Shown: piece after piece, positions 7,394-14,138 of the stretch
Position numbering within the stretch: the stretch's first letter is position 1
Layout of the letters: every line of letters starts with the position of its first letter
Assembly (NCBI GenBank): GCA_023264085.1
Contig: JALQTF010000007.1
Span: forward strand, 1-18,046
Source of the DNA: Acholeplasmataceae bacterium
GTDB taxonomy: Bacteria; Bacillota_I; Bacilli_A; Acholeplasmatales; Acholeplasmataceae
Direction: 5' to 3'
Length of the DNA stretch: 18,046 nucleotides
The notes under the pieces: model-generated
What the model saw: only the letters and a program-made list of their open reading frames with translations
Database searches by the model: none
Told to the model about the DNA's origin: nothing
Program-made: the position numbers and the translations under genes

Positions 7394-8677
7394 ATGTTTG
7401 ATTTTAAATTTTCAGATGTTGGTGAAGGCTTACATGAAGGTGTCATTCTAGAATGGCATTTCAAAGAAGGCGATACTGTTAAAGAAGGCGAACTTTTAGT
7501 TGTCATCGAAACAGATAAAGTCAATGCTGAACTTACAGCACCAGTATCTGGTGTCATTAAAAAATTAGGTGCCCAAGTAGGTCAAATGATTCATGTTGGT
7601 GAAACGTTAGTTGTTATTGATGATGGTACGGGTGGCGATGTTCCTGAAGCATCTGCACCTGCTGAAGAGGTGAAAACTGAAGCAGCTGGTGAAGGTGAAG
7701 AAAATGAACAAGGTGTGATTGGTGAAATTGAAGTATCTTCAGCAGTGATGGCATCTTCTAATGAAGGTATGTCAGCAGCACCCACACAAACCCAAACAAC
7801 TACAAAAGCATTAGCAACACCAGCGGCAAGAAAACTTGCACGTGATTTAGGCGTAGACATTAATACAGTTGCTGGTAGTGGTGCGCATGGTCGTGTCATG
7901 AAAGAAGACATTATCGCGGCATCTGGTTCTGCATCTACACAATCTGTTGCAGCACCAAAAGTATCTATTTCTAAAGAAGGTAATGTGGAAGTCGTTCCAA
8001 TTACAAAACTTAGAAAAGCCATTGTATCTGCAATGACACGTTCAAAACAAATCATTCCACATACAGTACTCATTAATGAACTTGAAGTAGATCAACTTGT
8101 TGAACTACGACAATCTTTAAAAAACCAAGAATTATATGCTGATGTGAAAATTACATATATGCCATTCATTATGAAAGCTGTTGTAAAAGCATTACAAGCA
8201 TTCCCAATTTTTAACAGTTCATTTGATCAAGAGAATGATCAAGTAGTCTTAAAGAAATTTTACAACTTAGGTATGGCAGTTGATACGCCTGATGGACTTA
8301 TTGTGCCTGTTGTAAAAAATGCAGATGACTTAACCATAGTAGGTCTTGCAAAAGAAACAAGAAGACTTGCAGAGTTAACTAGAGACCGTAAAGTTCAACT
8401 TGCAGATTTAAAAGATGCGACCTTCTCAATTACAAATTTTGGATCGATCGGCGTTCCATTTGGAACTCCAATTATTAATCATCCAGAAGTTGCAATTTTA
8501 GGTGTAGGTAACATTACAAGAAAACCAGTTGTTCGTGGAGATCAAGTCGTTCCTGGTTATGTGATGCCATTATCTTTAGCTGTTGACCACAGAATTATTG
8601 ATGGTGCAGATGCAGGTAGATTCTTGAATTTAGTGAAGCAATTACTTGAAAATCCAAGTTTGTTACTCATTGATTAA
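7394..8677 (+). CDS. pdhC: Dihydrolipoamide acetyltransferase, E2 component of PDH
   Basis: Core subunit that passes acetyl from E1 to CoA; 427 residues. Domains in order: one lipoyl domain (1-77) with lipoylated K42 in ETDKVNAEL; an acidic then Ala/Thr/Gln-rich flexible linker (about 78-138); a peripheral-subunit-binding domain (about 140-173, TPAARKLARDLGVD then GRVMKEDI) that docks E1 and E3; a second short linker; and the CoA-dependent acyltransferase domain (about 198-427) with catalytic H399 in DHRIIDGADAGRF and D403. A single lipoyl domain is the usual Gram-positive arrangement. The ribosome site AAGGAGG at 7381-7387 overlaps the pdhB stop. Lipoate must come from scavenging or synthesis genes outside the window. 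Confidence 0.95.
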   Translation: MFDFKFSDVGEGLHEGVILEWHFKEGDTVKEGELLVVIETDKVNAELTAPVSGVIKKLGAQVGQMIHVGETLVVIDDGTGGDVPEASAPAEEVKTEAAGEGEENEQGVIGEIEVSSAVMASSNEGMSAAPTQTQTTTKALATPAARKLARDLGVDINTVAGSGAHGRVMKEDIIAASGSASTQSVAAPKVSISKEGNVEVVPITKLRKAIVSAMTRSKQIIPHTVLINELEVDQLVELRQSLKNQELYADVKITYMPFIMKAVVKALQAFPIFNSSFDQENDQVVLKKFYNLGMAVDTPDGLIVPVVKNADDLTIVGLAKETRRLAELTRDRKVQLADLKDATFSITNFGSIGVPFGTPIINHPEVAILGVGNITRKPVVRGDQVVPGYVMPLSLAVDHRIIDGADAGRFLNLVKQLLENPSLLLID

Positions 8678-8686
8678 GGTGATATC

Positions 8687-10057
8687 ATGAAGTCATATGA
8701 TATCGTCGTATTAGGTAGTGGTCCTGGTGGTTATGTTGCAGCAATTAAAGCAGCCCAACTCGGAAAAAAAGTTGCAATTATTGAAAAAGAATCGCTTGGT
8801 GGTGTTTGTTTAAATTGGGGTTGTATCCCAACGAAAACACTTCTTAAAAATGCTAAAGTATATAAATATGTGCAACATGCGCTTGATTATGGCGTTGTTG
8901 TCGATGGTAAAGTGTCTGTAGATTGGTCTAAGATGCTTGCTAGAAAAAATAAAGTTGTAAAACAACTTACTGGTGGTGTCGCTGGATTACTCAAGAAAAA
9001 CAAAGTCGATGTTTACATGGGCGTTGGTAAAGTCTTATCAAAAAATAAACTTGAAGTTAACGGTGAAACATTAGAAACAAAAAATTTAATTTTAGCCACT
9101 GGTGCGTCTCCATTAACACCTCCGATTCCAGGTTTGAAAGAAGGACTTCAAACTGGATTTGTTAAGACATCAAAAGAAATGTTAGATACAGAATCTATTC
9201 CAGAAGAACTTGTCATTATTGGTGGTGGCGTCATTGGGGTCGAATTTGCAACAATTTTCTCAGCGATGTCTAAAAAAGTTACAATCATTGAAAAACTTGA
9301 TGGTATTTTACCTACAGTAGATGATGATGTAAGAGATAAATATGCACAAATACTTTCAAAAGATGGTATTCAACTGTTAACATCTGCTGAAGTCAAAACG
9401 ATTGGCAAAGATAGTGTGACCTATTTAAAAGATGGTAAAGAAACAACCATTAAGGCATCCACTGTATTATTATCCATCGGTATGAAACCTAACTCAGAAG
9501 GATTAGAAGTGCTCAATTTAAAAATGGATAGAGCCTCAGTTGTTACCAATGAAAAACTTGAAACATCTGTTTCAGGAGTCTATGCGATTGGTGATTTAAA
9601 CGGGAAATACATGCTTGCACATGTCGCTTCAACCGAAGGACTTGTCGCTGTTGAAAACATTTGTGGACATAAAACAACCATGGATTATACACAAATTCCT
9701 AGTGCGATTTATGGATCTCCAGAAATCGGTATGATTGGTCTTACTGAAAAAGAAGCAAAAGCGCAAGGCAAAGACTATAAAGTATCTACATTTCCACTCG
9801 CTGCCAATGGTCGTAGTTTAGGTGAAAATGAACCGAACGGTTTTATCAAAATTATTTTTGATAAGAAATATGGTGAAGTCCTTGGTGCACACATGCTTGC
9901 ATACAATGCTTCTGAATTACTTGGTGAAATTGGCGTCACGATGAAACTTGAAGGTACTGCTGAAGAAATCGCACAAACCATTCATGCACATCCAACTTTA
10001 TCAGAAATTATTCTTGAAGCATCACATGGATTTGATGGAAAACCAATACATATGTAA
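8687..10057 (+). CDS. pdhD: Dihydrolipoyl dehydrogenase, E3 component of PDH
   Basis: FAD-dependent enzyme that reoxidises dihydrolipoamide on E2 and makes NADH; 456 residues. The N-terminal FAD motif is VVLGSGPGGYVAA (7-19), the redox disulphide is C41/C46 in GGVCLNWGCIPTK, a second dinucleotide motif IIGGGVIGVEFA (around 177-188) binds NAD, VYAIGDLNG is the second FAD-contact segment, and H435/E440 in HPTLSE form the catalytic dyad at the dimer interface. It lacks the extra N-terminal lipoyl domain found on E3 of some Mycoplasma species. The ribosome site AAGGTGAT overlaps the pdhC stop. It is the last gene of the operon and is followed directly by a terminator. Confidence 0.95.
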   Translation: MKSYDIVVLGSGPGGYVAAIKAAQLGKKVAIIEKESLGGVCLNWGCIPTKTLLKNAKVYKYVQHALDYGVVVDGKVSVDWSKMLARKNKVVKQLTGGVAGLLKKNKVDVYMGVGKVLSKNKLEVNGETLETKNLILATGASPLTPPIPGLKEGLQTGFVKTSKEMLDTESIPEELVIIGGGVIGVEFATIFSAMSKKVTIIEKLDGILPTVDDDVRDKYAQILSKDGIQLLTSAEVKTIGKDSVTYLKDGKETTIKASTVLLSIGMKPNSEGLEVLNLKMDRASVVTNEKLETSVSGVYAIGDLNGKYMLAHVASTEGLVAVENICGHKTTMDYTQIPSAIYGSPEIGMIGLTEKEAKAQGKDYKVSTFPLAANGRSLGENEPNGFIKIIFDKKYGEVLGAHMLAYNASELLGEIGVTMKLEGTAEEIAQTIHAHPTLSEIILEASHGFDGKPIHM

Positions 10058-10062
10058 TAAAT

Positions 10063-10087
10063 AAAGTGGTGATATACCACTTTTTTT
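10063..10087 (+). terminator. Terminator of the pdh operon
   Basis: An 8-bp stem (AAAGTGGT 10063-10070 with ACCACTTT 10076-10083) closes a GATAT loop and runs into a seven-T tract at 10081-10087, five bases after the pdhD stop. The -35 box of the next promoter is in its loop region. Confidence 0.9.
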
Positions 10088-10109
10088 ATGCTAAAATAAC
10101 ATCAGGGGA
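10069..10109 (+). promoter_or_regulatory. Promoter and ribosome site of the lipid-kinase operon, overlapping the pdh terminator
   Basis: TAAAAT at 10092-10097 preceded by TGC gives an extended -10. GTGATA at 10069-10074, 17 bases upstream, is a partial -35. AGGGGA at 10104-10109 is the ribosome site. Terminator and promoter share the same DNA. Confidence 0.5.
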
Positions 10110-10113
10110 ACAC

Positions 10114-11022
10114 ATGACATATTTACTTATTTATAATCCAAAATCAGGCAAAGGAAAAATCCAAAAAGATTTACCTAAAATAAAAGCTTTTTTTAAAGAG
10201 AAAAAGTTGCCTCTTGATATTCATGAAACTGTTTCACAAGAAGATGCTAAAAGTTATGTAGTCACCTCAAACAAAAGCTATGATTGTGTTTTAGTTGCTG
10301 GTGGAGATGGAACTATATCTACGGTCCTCAATGGATTGATGCTATTAAAAAAGGTACCTATATTAGGGGTATTACCTTACGGATCTGCAAATGATGTCAG
10401 TCACATTTTGGGGATCCCCAAAAATATCATGCAATCACTTGAATTATATACATCAACAAAACCTGCCTATATTGATACGTATCAAATGAATGATCATTAT
10501 TTTTTATATACTGCAGCAGCTGGTTTATTTACAAGAATTAGTTATGATATTAAAAGAACCTCACTCAATCAATTTGGACAAATAGCATATTATATTGAAG
10601 GCATCAAAGATCTTACTTCTAATTATGATTTTAAGATGGATATTCAATCCGATGATATATCGATCACGAAACACATCACACTGTTACTTGGATTATCTGC
10701 CAATCGAGTGGGAGGGATTCCGTTATTGTTTAAGACAAAATCAAAATTAGATGACGGATTATTTGAAATAAACTTATTTGAAAATAAAGGATTTTTATCA
10801 AAACTTCGTGTCCTTAGCTTCTTTATCCGTTTTGGTAGAAAAGTGAGAAGTGATATTGTATTAAAAGCATCTGAGTTCAAAATCAACACATCCAATGACG
10901 TCAAATGGAATGCTGATGGTGAATATGTTTGTGATGGAAATATCACGATAAAAGTTTTACCGAAGAGTTTACCAGTGTTTATGTCTAGTCGTTCAAAAAG
11001 AAAATTATTAAAAGGTGAATAA
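10114..11022 (+). CDS. Diacylglycerol/lipid kinase family protein (DgkB/YegS-like)
   Basis: A 302-residue soluble kinase of the DAG-kinase catalytic fold. Family marks are YNPKSGKGK (7-15), nucleotide-binding GGDGT (63-67) followed by N73, LGVLPYGSANDVSHIL (84-99), matching the family's P-x-G-T-x-N-D-x-A, and the C-terminal DGEYVCDG segment. Members phosphorylate diacylglycerol (DgkB, recycling DAG to phosphatidate) or related lipids (YegS, BmrU); the substrate is not determined here. In Acholeplasma-type membranes rich in glycosyl-diacylglycerols such recycling would be useful. A GTG at 10066 keeps the frame open upstream but lies in the pdh terminator, so ATG 10114 behind AGGGGA is chosen. 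Its TAA is followed immediately by the next gene's ATG. Confidence 0.87.
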   Translation: MTYLLIYNPKSGKGKIQKDLPKIKAFFKEKKLPLDIHETVSQEDAKSYVVTSNKSYDCVLVAGGDGTISTVLNGLMLLKKVPILGVLPYGSANDVSHILGIPKNIMQSLELYTSTKPAYIDTYQMNDHYFLYTAAAGLFTRISYDIKRTSLNQFGQIAYYIEGIKDLTSNYDFKMDIQSDDISITKHITLLLGLSANRVGGIPLLFKTKSKLDDGLFEINLFENKGFLSKLRVLSFFIRFGRKVRSDIVLKASEFKINTSNDVKWNADGEYVCDGNITIKVLPKSLPVFMSSRSKRKLLKGE

Positions 11023-11661
11023 ATGAAACAAAGAGTTTGGATTGTTAAATTTATATTAGCAGGGATATTATTAGGTGTTGGATTATTTATGGTGTTTTCT
11101 GAAGATGTCGTTTATTTAATGACAGGAGCGATACTTGTTGTATTTGCACTATTTAGAGTTGTCCCTCTATTAAAAACACTAACACATGAAGTTTCTAGAA
11201 CGGTTCATTTAATTGAAGTTTTAGTAACTGCCATACTTGGGGGTATATTAATATTTGCATCTTTACAATTAGGCTCTGATGGCGGCAATACCAACCTTTG
11301 GGAAATGATTTATCGATATGGTCTAGGATTTGTTTTTTATGCGAGAGGGGTCATATATTTTATGTCCACTGTATTCTTTCAAGAAAAAACAAAAGTTTTA
11401 GAATTTATTATGCATGTTTCATCCATTTCCATTGGAACAGCCATTGTTTTTAATGCACAATTTAATGCATCATTCATTGGAATATTTTTTCTTATCATGT
11501 CAATCATAGGTGCCGCCATTCTGACACTGGATGGATATGGTGGATATAAAAAGTATCGTCAGGCATTTAAAAATGATGAAAAACAGCTTGAAAATAAACC
11601 AAAAAAAGATAAGACGCTTCCACTTGAAGATCCACAAGAAGAAAGAACATATATTAACTAA
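11023..11661 (+). CDS. Unknown polytopic membrane protein, coupled to the lipid kinase
   Basis: I do not recognise this 212-residue protein. It has about six hydrophobic segments (roughly 8-25, 29-47, 62-82, 98-116, 126-144 and 148-168) arranged as short-loop pairs, and ends in a hydrophilic Lys/Glu/Pro-rich tail (about 176-212) that should be cytoplasmic. The pattern of two-helix hairpins with Gly-rich cores resembles DUF308/HdeD-type small membrane proteins, but no decisive motif supports that. The start abuts the lipid-kinase stop (TAAATG) and uses an AAGGTGA site inside that gene's last codons, so the two are translated together. A role linked to membrane lipid handling is inference from position only. 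A terminator follows directly. Confidence 0.8.
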   Translation: MKQRVWIVKFILAGILLGVGLFMVFSEDVVYLMTGAILVVFALFRVVPLLKTLTHEVSRTVHLIEVLVTAILGGILIFASLQLGSDGGNTNLWEMIYRYGLGFVFYARGVIYFMSTVFFQEKTKVLEFIMHVSSISIGTAIVFNAQFNASFIGIFFLIMSIIGAAILTLDGYGGYKKYRQAFKNDEKQLENKPKKDKTLPLEDPQEERTYIN

Positions 11662-11663
11662 AT

Positions 11664-11685
11664 AGACCGAAAGGTCTTTTTTTTT
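11664..11685 (+). terminator. Terminator of the lipid-kinase operon (GAAA loop)
   Basis: A 5-bp stem AGACC (11664-11668) / GGTCT (11673-11677) with a stabilising GAAA tetraloop, followed by a nine-T run (11677-11685), starts three bases after the stop codon. Confidence 0.88.
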
Positions 11686-11714
11686 ATTTGTATGCGTTTT
11701 CAGTGAGACGATCA

Positions 11715-11742
11715 TTGTATTTTTGAAATGTAGGCGTATAAT
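11715..11742 (+). promoter_or_regulatory. Promoter of the antiporter gene
   Basis: TTGTAT at 11715-11720 and TATAAT at 11737-11742 with a 16-base spacer. Transcription would begin near 11749 and give a leader of about 47 bases that contains the hairpin at 11754-11781. Confidence 0.6.
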
Positions 11743-11753
11743 CGGTTTTGGAA

Positions 11754-11781
11754 TGAGACAAGATTATGGAGTTTTGTCTTA
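11754..11781 (+). promoter_or_regulatory. Hairpin in the antiporter leader, just before the ribosome site
   Basis: TGAGACAA (11754-11761) pairs with TTGTCTTA (11774-11781), eight pairs including one G-U, closing a 12-base loop. It ends four bases before the AAGGAG ribosome site (11785-11790). No T-run follows, so it is not a terminator, and it fits no riboswitch class I know. It could stabilise the transcript or tune initiation. Confidence 0.4.
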
Positions 11782-11795
11782 TCGAAGGAGTTTAT

Positions 11796-13028
11796 ATGGA
11801 CTTATACATCTTTTTATTATTTATTGGTGTTGCATTATTAACCGGATACTTTTTTGGAAAAATAGCTGAAAAATATAATTTGCCAGCAATTACTGGATAT
11901 GTCATTGCAGGTGTTATATTAGGACCATCAATTCTAGGTATTATATCTAATGAGACGCTCGAAGGATTAGGTATCATTAATAATGTTGTATTAGGGATTA
12001 TCGCATATCAAATTGGCACAGAATTATGGCTTCCTAAACTTAAAAAAAGCGGAAAATCAATTCTTGTGATTACAACCATTCAAGCATTATTAACTGCGTT
12101 TATCGTTTTTATTATGGTCTTTGTTATTGATGGAAGATTGTGGCTTGCATTAACTTTATCTGCTATTGCAACTGCAACTGCACCCGCACCTATCATGGTC
12201 ATGATAAAAAAATATAAAGCAAAAGGACCCATTGTAGATACGGTTGTTCCTGTTGTTGGTATTGATGATATGTTTGGTGTGATCGTTTTTGGTTTATTTA
12301 CTTCGATTGCAGTGTCTACCATTGGAGTAGCGATAATCAATGTTGAAACTGCTTTGATTGAACCAATGTTAGAAGTAGTATTATCGGTTGTTGTTGGATC
12401 ACTCCTTGGATTATTCTTAGGTTTGATATCAAAAATATTTGTTGTAAAATTAGAAAAAAAAGAAAAATATGTTGCGTATTTAATTATTGCCTTATCATCA
12501 GTATTAATAAGTGTCTATTTAACTCATAAATTTCACCTATCAAATATTTTAACACCAATGATGATTGGTATGGTATTCACTAATTTTATTAAAAAAGAAC
12601 CGTTTGAAATACAAGAAGCAGCAATCAATAATTTTTCTGGACCATTTATTATATTATTTTTTACACTTGCCGGAGCTCAATTATCACTTGGAGTCTTAGT
12701 GGATGCAGGATTTGTCGCTTTACTCTATATTATTTTTAGATCAATTGGTAAAATTGGTGGTGCATATTTAGGTGGTGTTGTAACAAAAGCACCTAGAAAT
12801 GTAAAAATTGGGACAGGTTTATCAATATTGCCTCAAGGTGGTGTTGAGATTGGGATGCTTGTAGCAGTTTCTTCAATGTTTCCCACAAGTGAAGCATTAT
12901 TGATTAAAACAGTTGTATTAACAGGTATTTTATTCTTTGAAATTATTGGACCGATATTATTCAAGAAAACATTAGAACATTTTGGTGAAATAAAAGATTT
13001 AAAGATAATACCAAAAAAAAACAAATAG
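11796..13028 (+). CDS. Cation/proton antiporter, CPA2 family (Na_H_Exchanger domain)
   Basis: A 410-residue membrane protein with about 12-13 transmembrane segments, consistent with NapA/Kef-type antiporters. The first helices carry LPAITGYVIAGVILGP (29-44), typical of Kef-B-like proteins. The unwound-helix region has TATAPAPIMVM (126-136), and the ion-binding pair is D157-D158 in VGIDD. K319 in RSIGKIGGA resembles the lysine that pairs with the first Asp in NapA. The double-Asp motif, rather than the Gln-Asp of KefB/KefC, favours an electrogenic Na+/H+ exchanger over glutathione-gated K+ efflux. No C-terminal RCK/TrkA domain is present, so no nucleotide gating. ATG 11796 is chosen because AAGGAG lies five bases upstream; the earlier ATG at 11766 has no ribosome site. 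It stops with TAG, the only TAG in the window, 33 bases before a tRNA. Confidence 0.88.
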   Translation: MDLYIFLLFIGVALLTGYFFGKIAEKYNLPAITGYVIAGVILGPSILGIISNETLEGLGIINNVVLGIIAYQIGTELWLPKLKKSGKSILVITTIQALLTAFIVFIMVFVIDGRLWLALTLSAIATATAPAPIMVMIKKYKAKGPIVDTVVPVVGIDDMFGVIVFGLFTSIAVSTIGVAIINVETALIEPMLEVVLSVVVGSLLGLFLGLISKIFVVKLEKKEKYVAYLIIALSSVLISVYLTHKFHLSNILTPMMIGMVFTNFIKKEPFEIQEAAINNFSGPFIILFFTLAGAQLSLGVLVDAGFVALLYIIFRSIGKIGGAYLGGVVTKAPRNVKIGTGLSILPQGGVEIGMLVAVSSMFPTSEALLIKTVVLTGILFFEIIGPILFKKTLEHFGEIKDLKIIPKKNK

Positions 13029-13061
13029 AGAACCAACAATAATAAAAGATATGTGATGTGT

Positions 13062-13137
13062 GCCGAAATAGCTCAGATGGTAGAGCAGGTCATTCGTAAT
13101 GATCAGGTCGTAGGTTCGAGTCCTATTTTCGGCACCA
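13062..13137 (+). tRNA. tRNA-Thr (anticodon CGU)
   Basis: A complete cloverleaf of 76 bases with encoded CCA: acceptor GCCGAAA/TTTCGGC, D arm GCTC/GAGC, anticodon stem GGTCA/TGATC around loop TTCGTAA (anticodon CGT, reading ACG), T arm GTAGG/CCTAT with TTCGAGT, discriminator A. G1-C72 and C2-G71 agree with threonyl-tRNA synthetase identity. There is no clear promoter of its own, and it may be co-transcribed with the antiporter and released by processing. Confidence 0.96.
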
Positions 13138-13150
13138 TTTAAATTATAAT

Positions 13151-13173
13151 AAGATGCATGAGCATCTTTTTTT
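13151..13173 (+). terminator. Terminator after tRNA-Thr
   Basis: A 7-bp stem AAGATGC (13151-13157) / GCATCTT (13162-13168) with an ATGA loop and a T-run to 13173. It would end the tRNA transcript and any antiporter read-through. Confidence 0.9.
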
Positions 13174-13176
13174 ATA

Positions 13177-13220
13177 TTGATTTTCATAATTGTAAGGTGT
13201 ATCCTAGTGGTAAGAGGAAG
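13177..13220 (+). promoter_or_regulatory. Possible promoter and ribosome site for the secreted/membrane protein and glpK
   Basis: TTGATT at 13177-13182 and TATCCT at 13200-13205 with a 17-base spacer, directly downstream of the tRNA terminator. The ribosome site AGAGGAAG (13213-13220) follows at once, so the leader would be about 11 bases. The -10 is weak and this call is tentative. Confidence 0.35.
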
Positions 13221-13222
13221 CT

Positions 13223-14131
13223 ATGAAAAAGTTAATGTTATGTATGATTATTTTTATGTTATCAATCGGTGTATCGATACAAGTCATGGCAAATTCCGGG
13301 CCACCTCAAAATATTTCTTTAGAAATATTAAATTTTACAAAACATTTTGAGATAGATTTTTTGATCCCTTTTGATAGACCTCTAAATGAAGCAGATATTC
13401 AAACTGCACAAGATCAAATATCTTTTTTTGATAACAATGATTTTGGCATTTATTACCAAGATGACTACCCTTCATTTTTAATTAATTTTCAAGATAAAGA
13501 TGGTTATGTTTCTAATACCTTATACGGGGCATCTGATTATTTTTATCGATTCGAAAATGAAATGGCATTATATATGAATTTACCAAGACAATTTAAAATT
13601 GTCTTAATAAATTCAGATAATCAATTGATTATTTCAGATGTTGTTGAGATGGAAGCGTATGATCAAGCATTTATATGGGATTTAAAAGGAGTTACTTTTG
13701 AAGAGACCATTCAATATAATGTTGGTATTTTTGAAGGACTTAATATCAATCCTTTTGGAGAGGTAAGAAAATATCAAGAACTTGTCATAAGAATTATGAT
13801 CACGATTTTAATTGAGTTTTCTGTTTTTTATTTATTAGGATACCGTTTAAAACAAACCTTTATTAAATATGGTATATTAAATATCCTCTCTCAAACACTG
13901 TTAACTTTAGGATTAATTTACGGTATATTTATTGGAAATGGTGCGTTTGCAAATGTGGTTTGGTTGCTACTGGGAGAATTACTCGTGTTTGGATTTGAAA
14001 TGGGTATCAACGGACTTATGATTAAAGAAAAATATACATCACATATAGTGTTTTCTACTTTTTTAGCAAATTTAGCAAGCTTGATTTTAGGAACCATCAT
14101 TTCTTTAGAATTATATAGACTGTTATGGTGA
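13223..14131 (+). CDS. Membrane protein with a signal peptide, an extracellular domain and four C-terminal helices; function unknown
   Basis: A 302-residue protein I cannot name. Residues 1-23 form a signal peptide (MKKL, hydrophobic core, likely cleavage after VMA23). An acidic extracellular domain rich in Asp, Phe and Tyr follows (about 24-183, starting NSGPP), then four hydrophobic helices (about 186-206, 214-236, 242-264 and 272-296). The third contains GELLVFGFEMGI, with two glutamates inside the membrane. The opening NSGPP and this E-x3-F-x2-E helix recall uncharacterised membrane proteins of Clostridia, from memory and unverified. The gene stops with TGA at 14129-14131, evidence that UGA is not decoded as Trp here. 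The glpK ribosome site overlaps its end, so the two genes are probably one unit. An environmental sensor or transport accessory is conceivable but not shown. Confidence 0.8.
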   Translation: MKKLMLCMIIFMLSIGVSIQVMANSGPPQNISLEILNFTKHFEIDFLIPFDRPLNEADIQTAQDQISFFDNNDFGIYYQDDYPSFLINFQDKDGYVSNTLYGASDYFYRFENEMALYMNLPRQFKIVLINSDNQLIISDVVEMEAYDQAFIWDLKGVTFEETIQYNVGIFEGLNINPFGEVRKYQELVIRIMITILIEFSVFYLLGYRLKQTFIKYGILNILSQTLLTLGLIYGIFIGNGAFANVVWLLLGELLVFGFEMGINGLMIKEKYTSHIVFSTFLANLASLILGTIISLELYRLLW

Positions 14132-14138
14132 TGAATAT

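Noticed and set aside
7591..8073. 160-codon open frame antisense to pdhC
   Set aside because: It is wholly inside the E2 linker and binding-domain coding region, Ser/Thr/Ala-rich as expected for a mirror of Ala/Glu/Thr codons, with no ribosome site or family signal.
10066..10113. Upstream GTG start for the lipid kinase
   Set aside because: It lies inside the pdh terminator hairpin, before the predicted transcription start; AGGGGA fits ATG 10114.
10644..10946. 100-codon antisense open frame in the lipid-kinase gene
   Set aside because: Low-complexity shadow of a well-supported gene; no promoter or ribosome site.
11766..11795. Upstream ATG start for the antiporter
   Set aside because: No ribosome site precedes it, and it lies inside the leader hairpin; AAGGAG fits ATG 11796.
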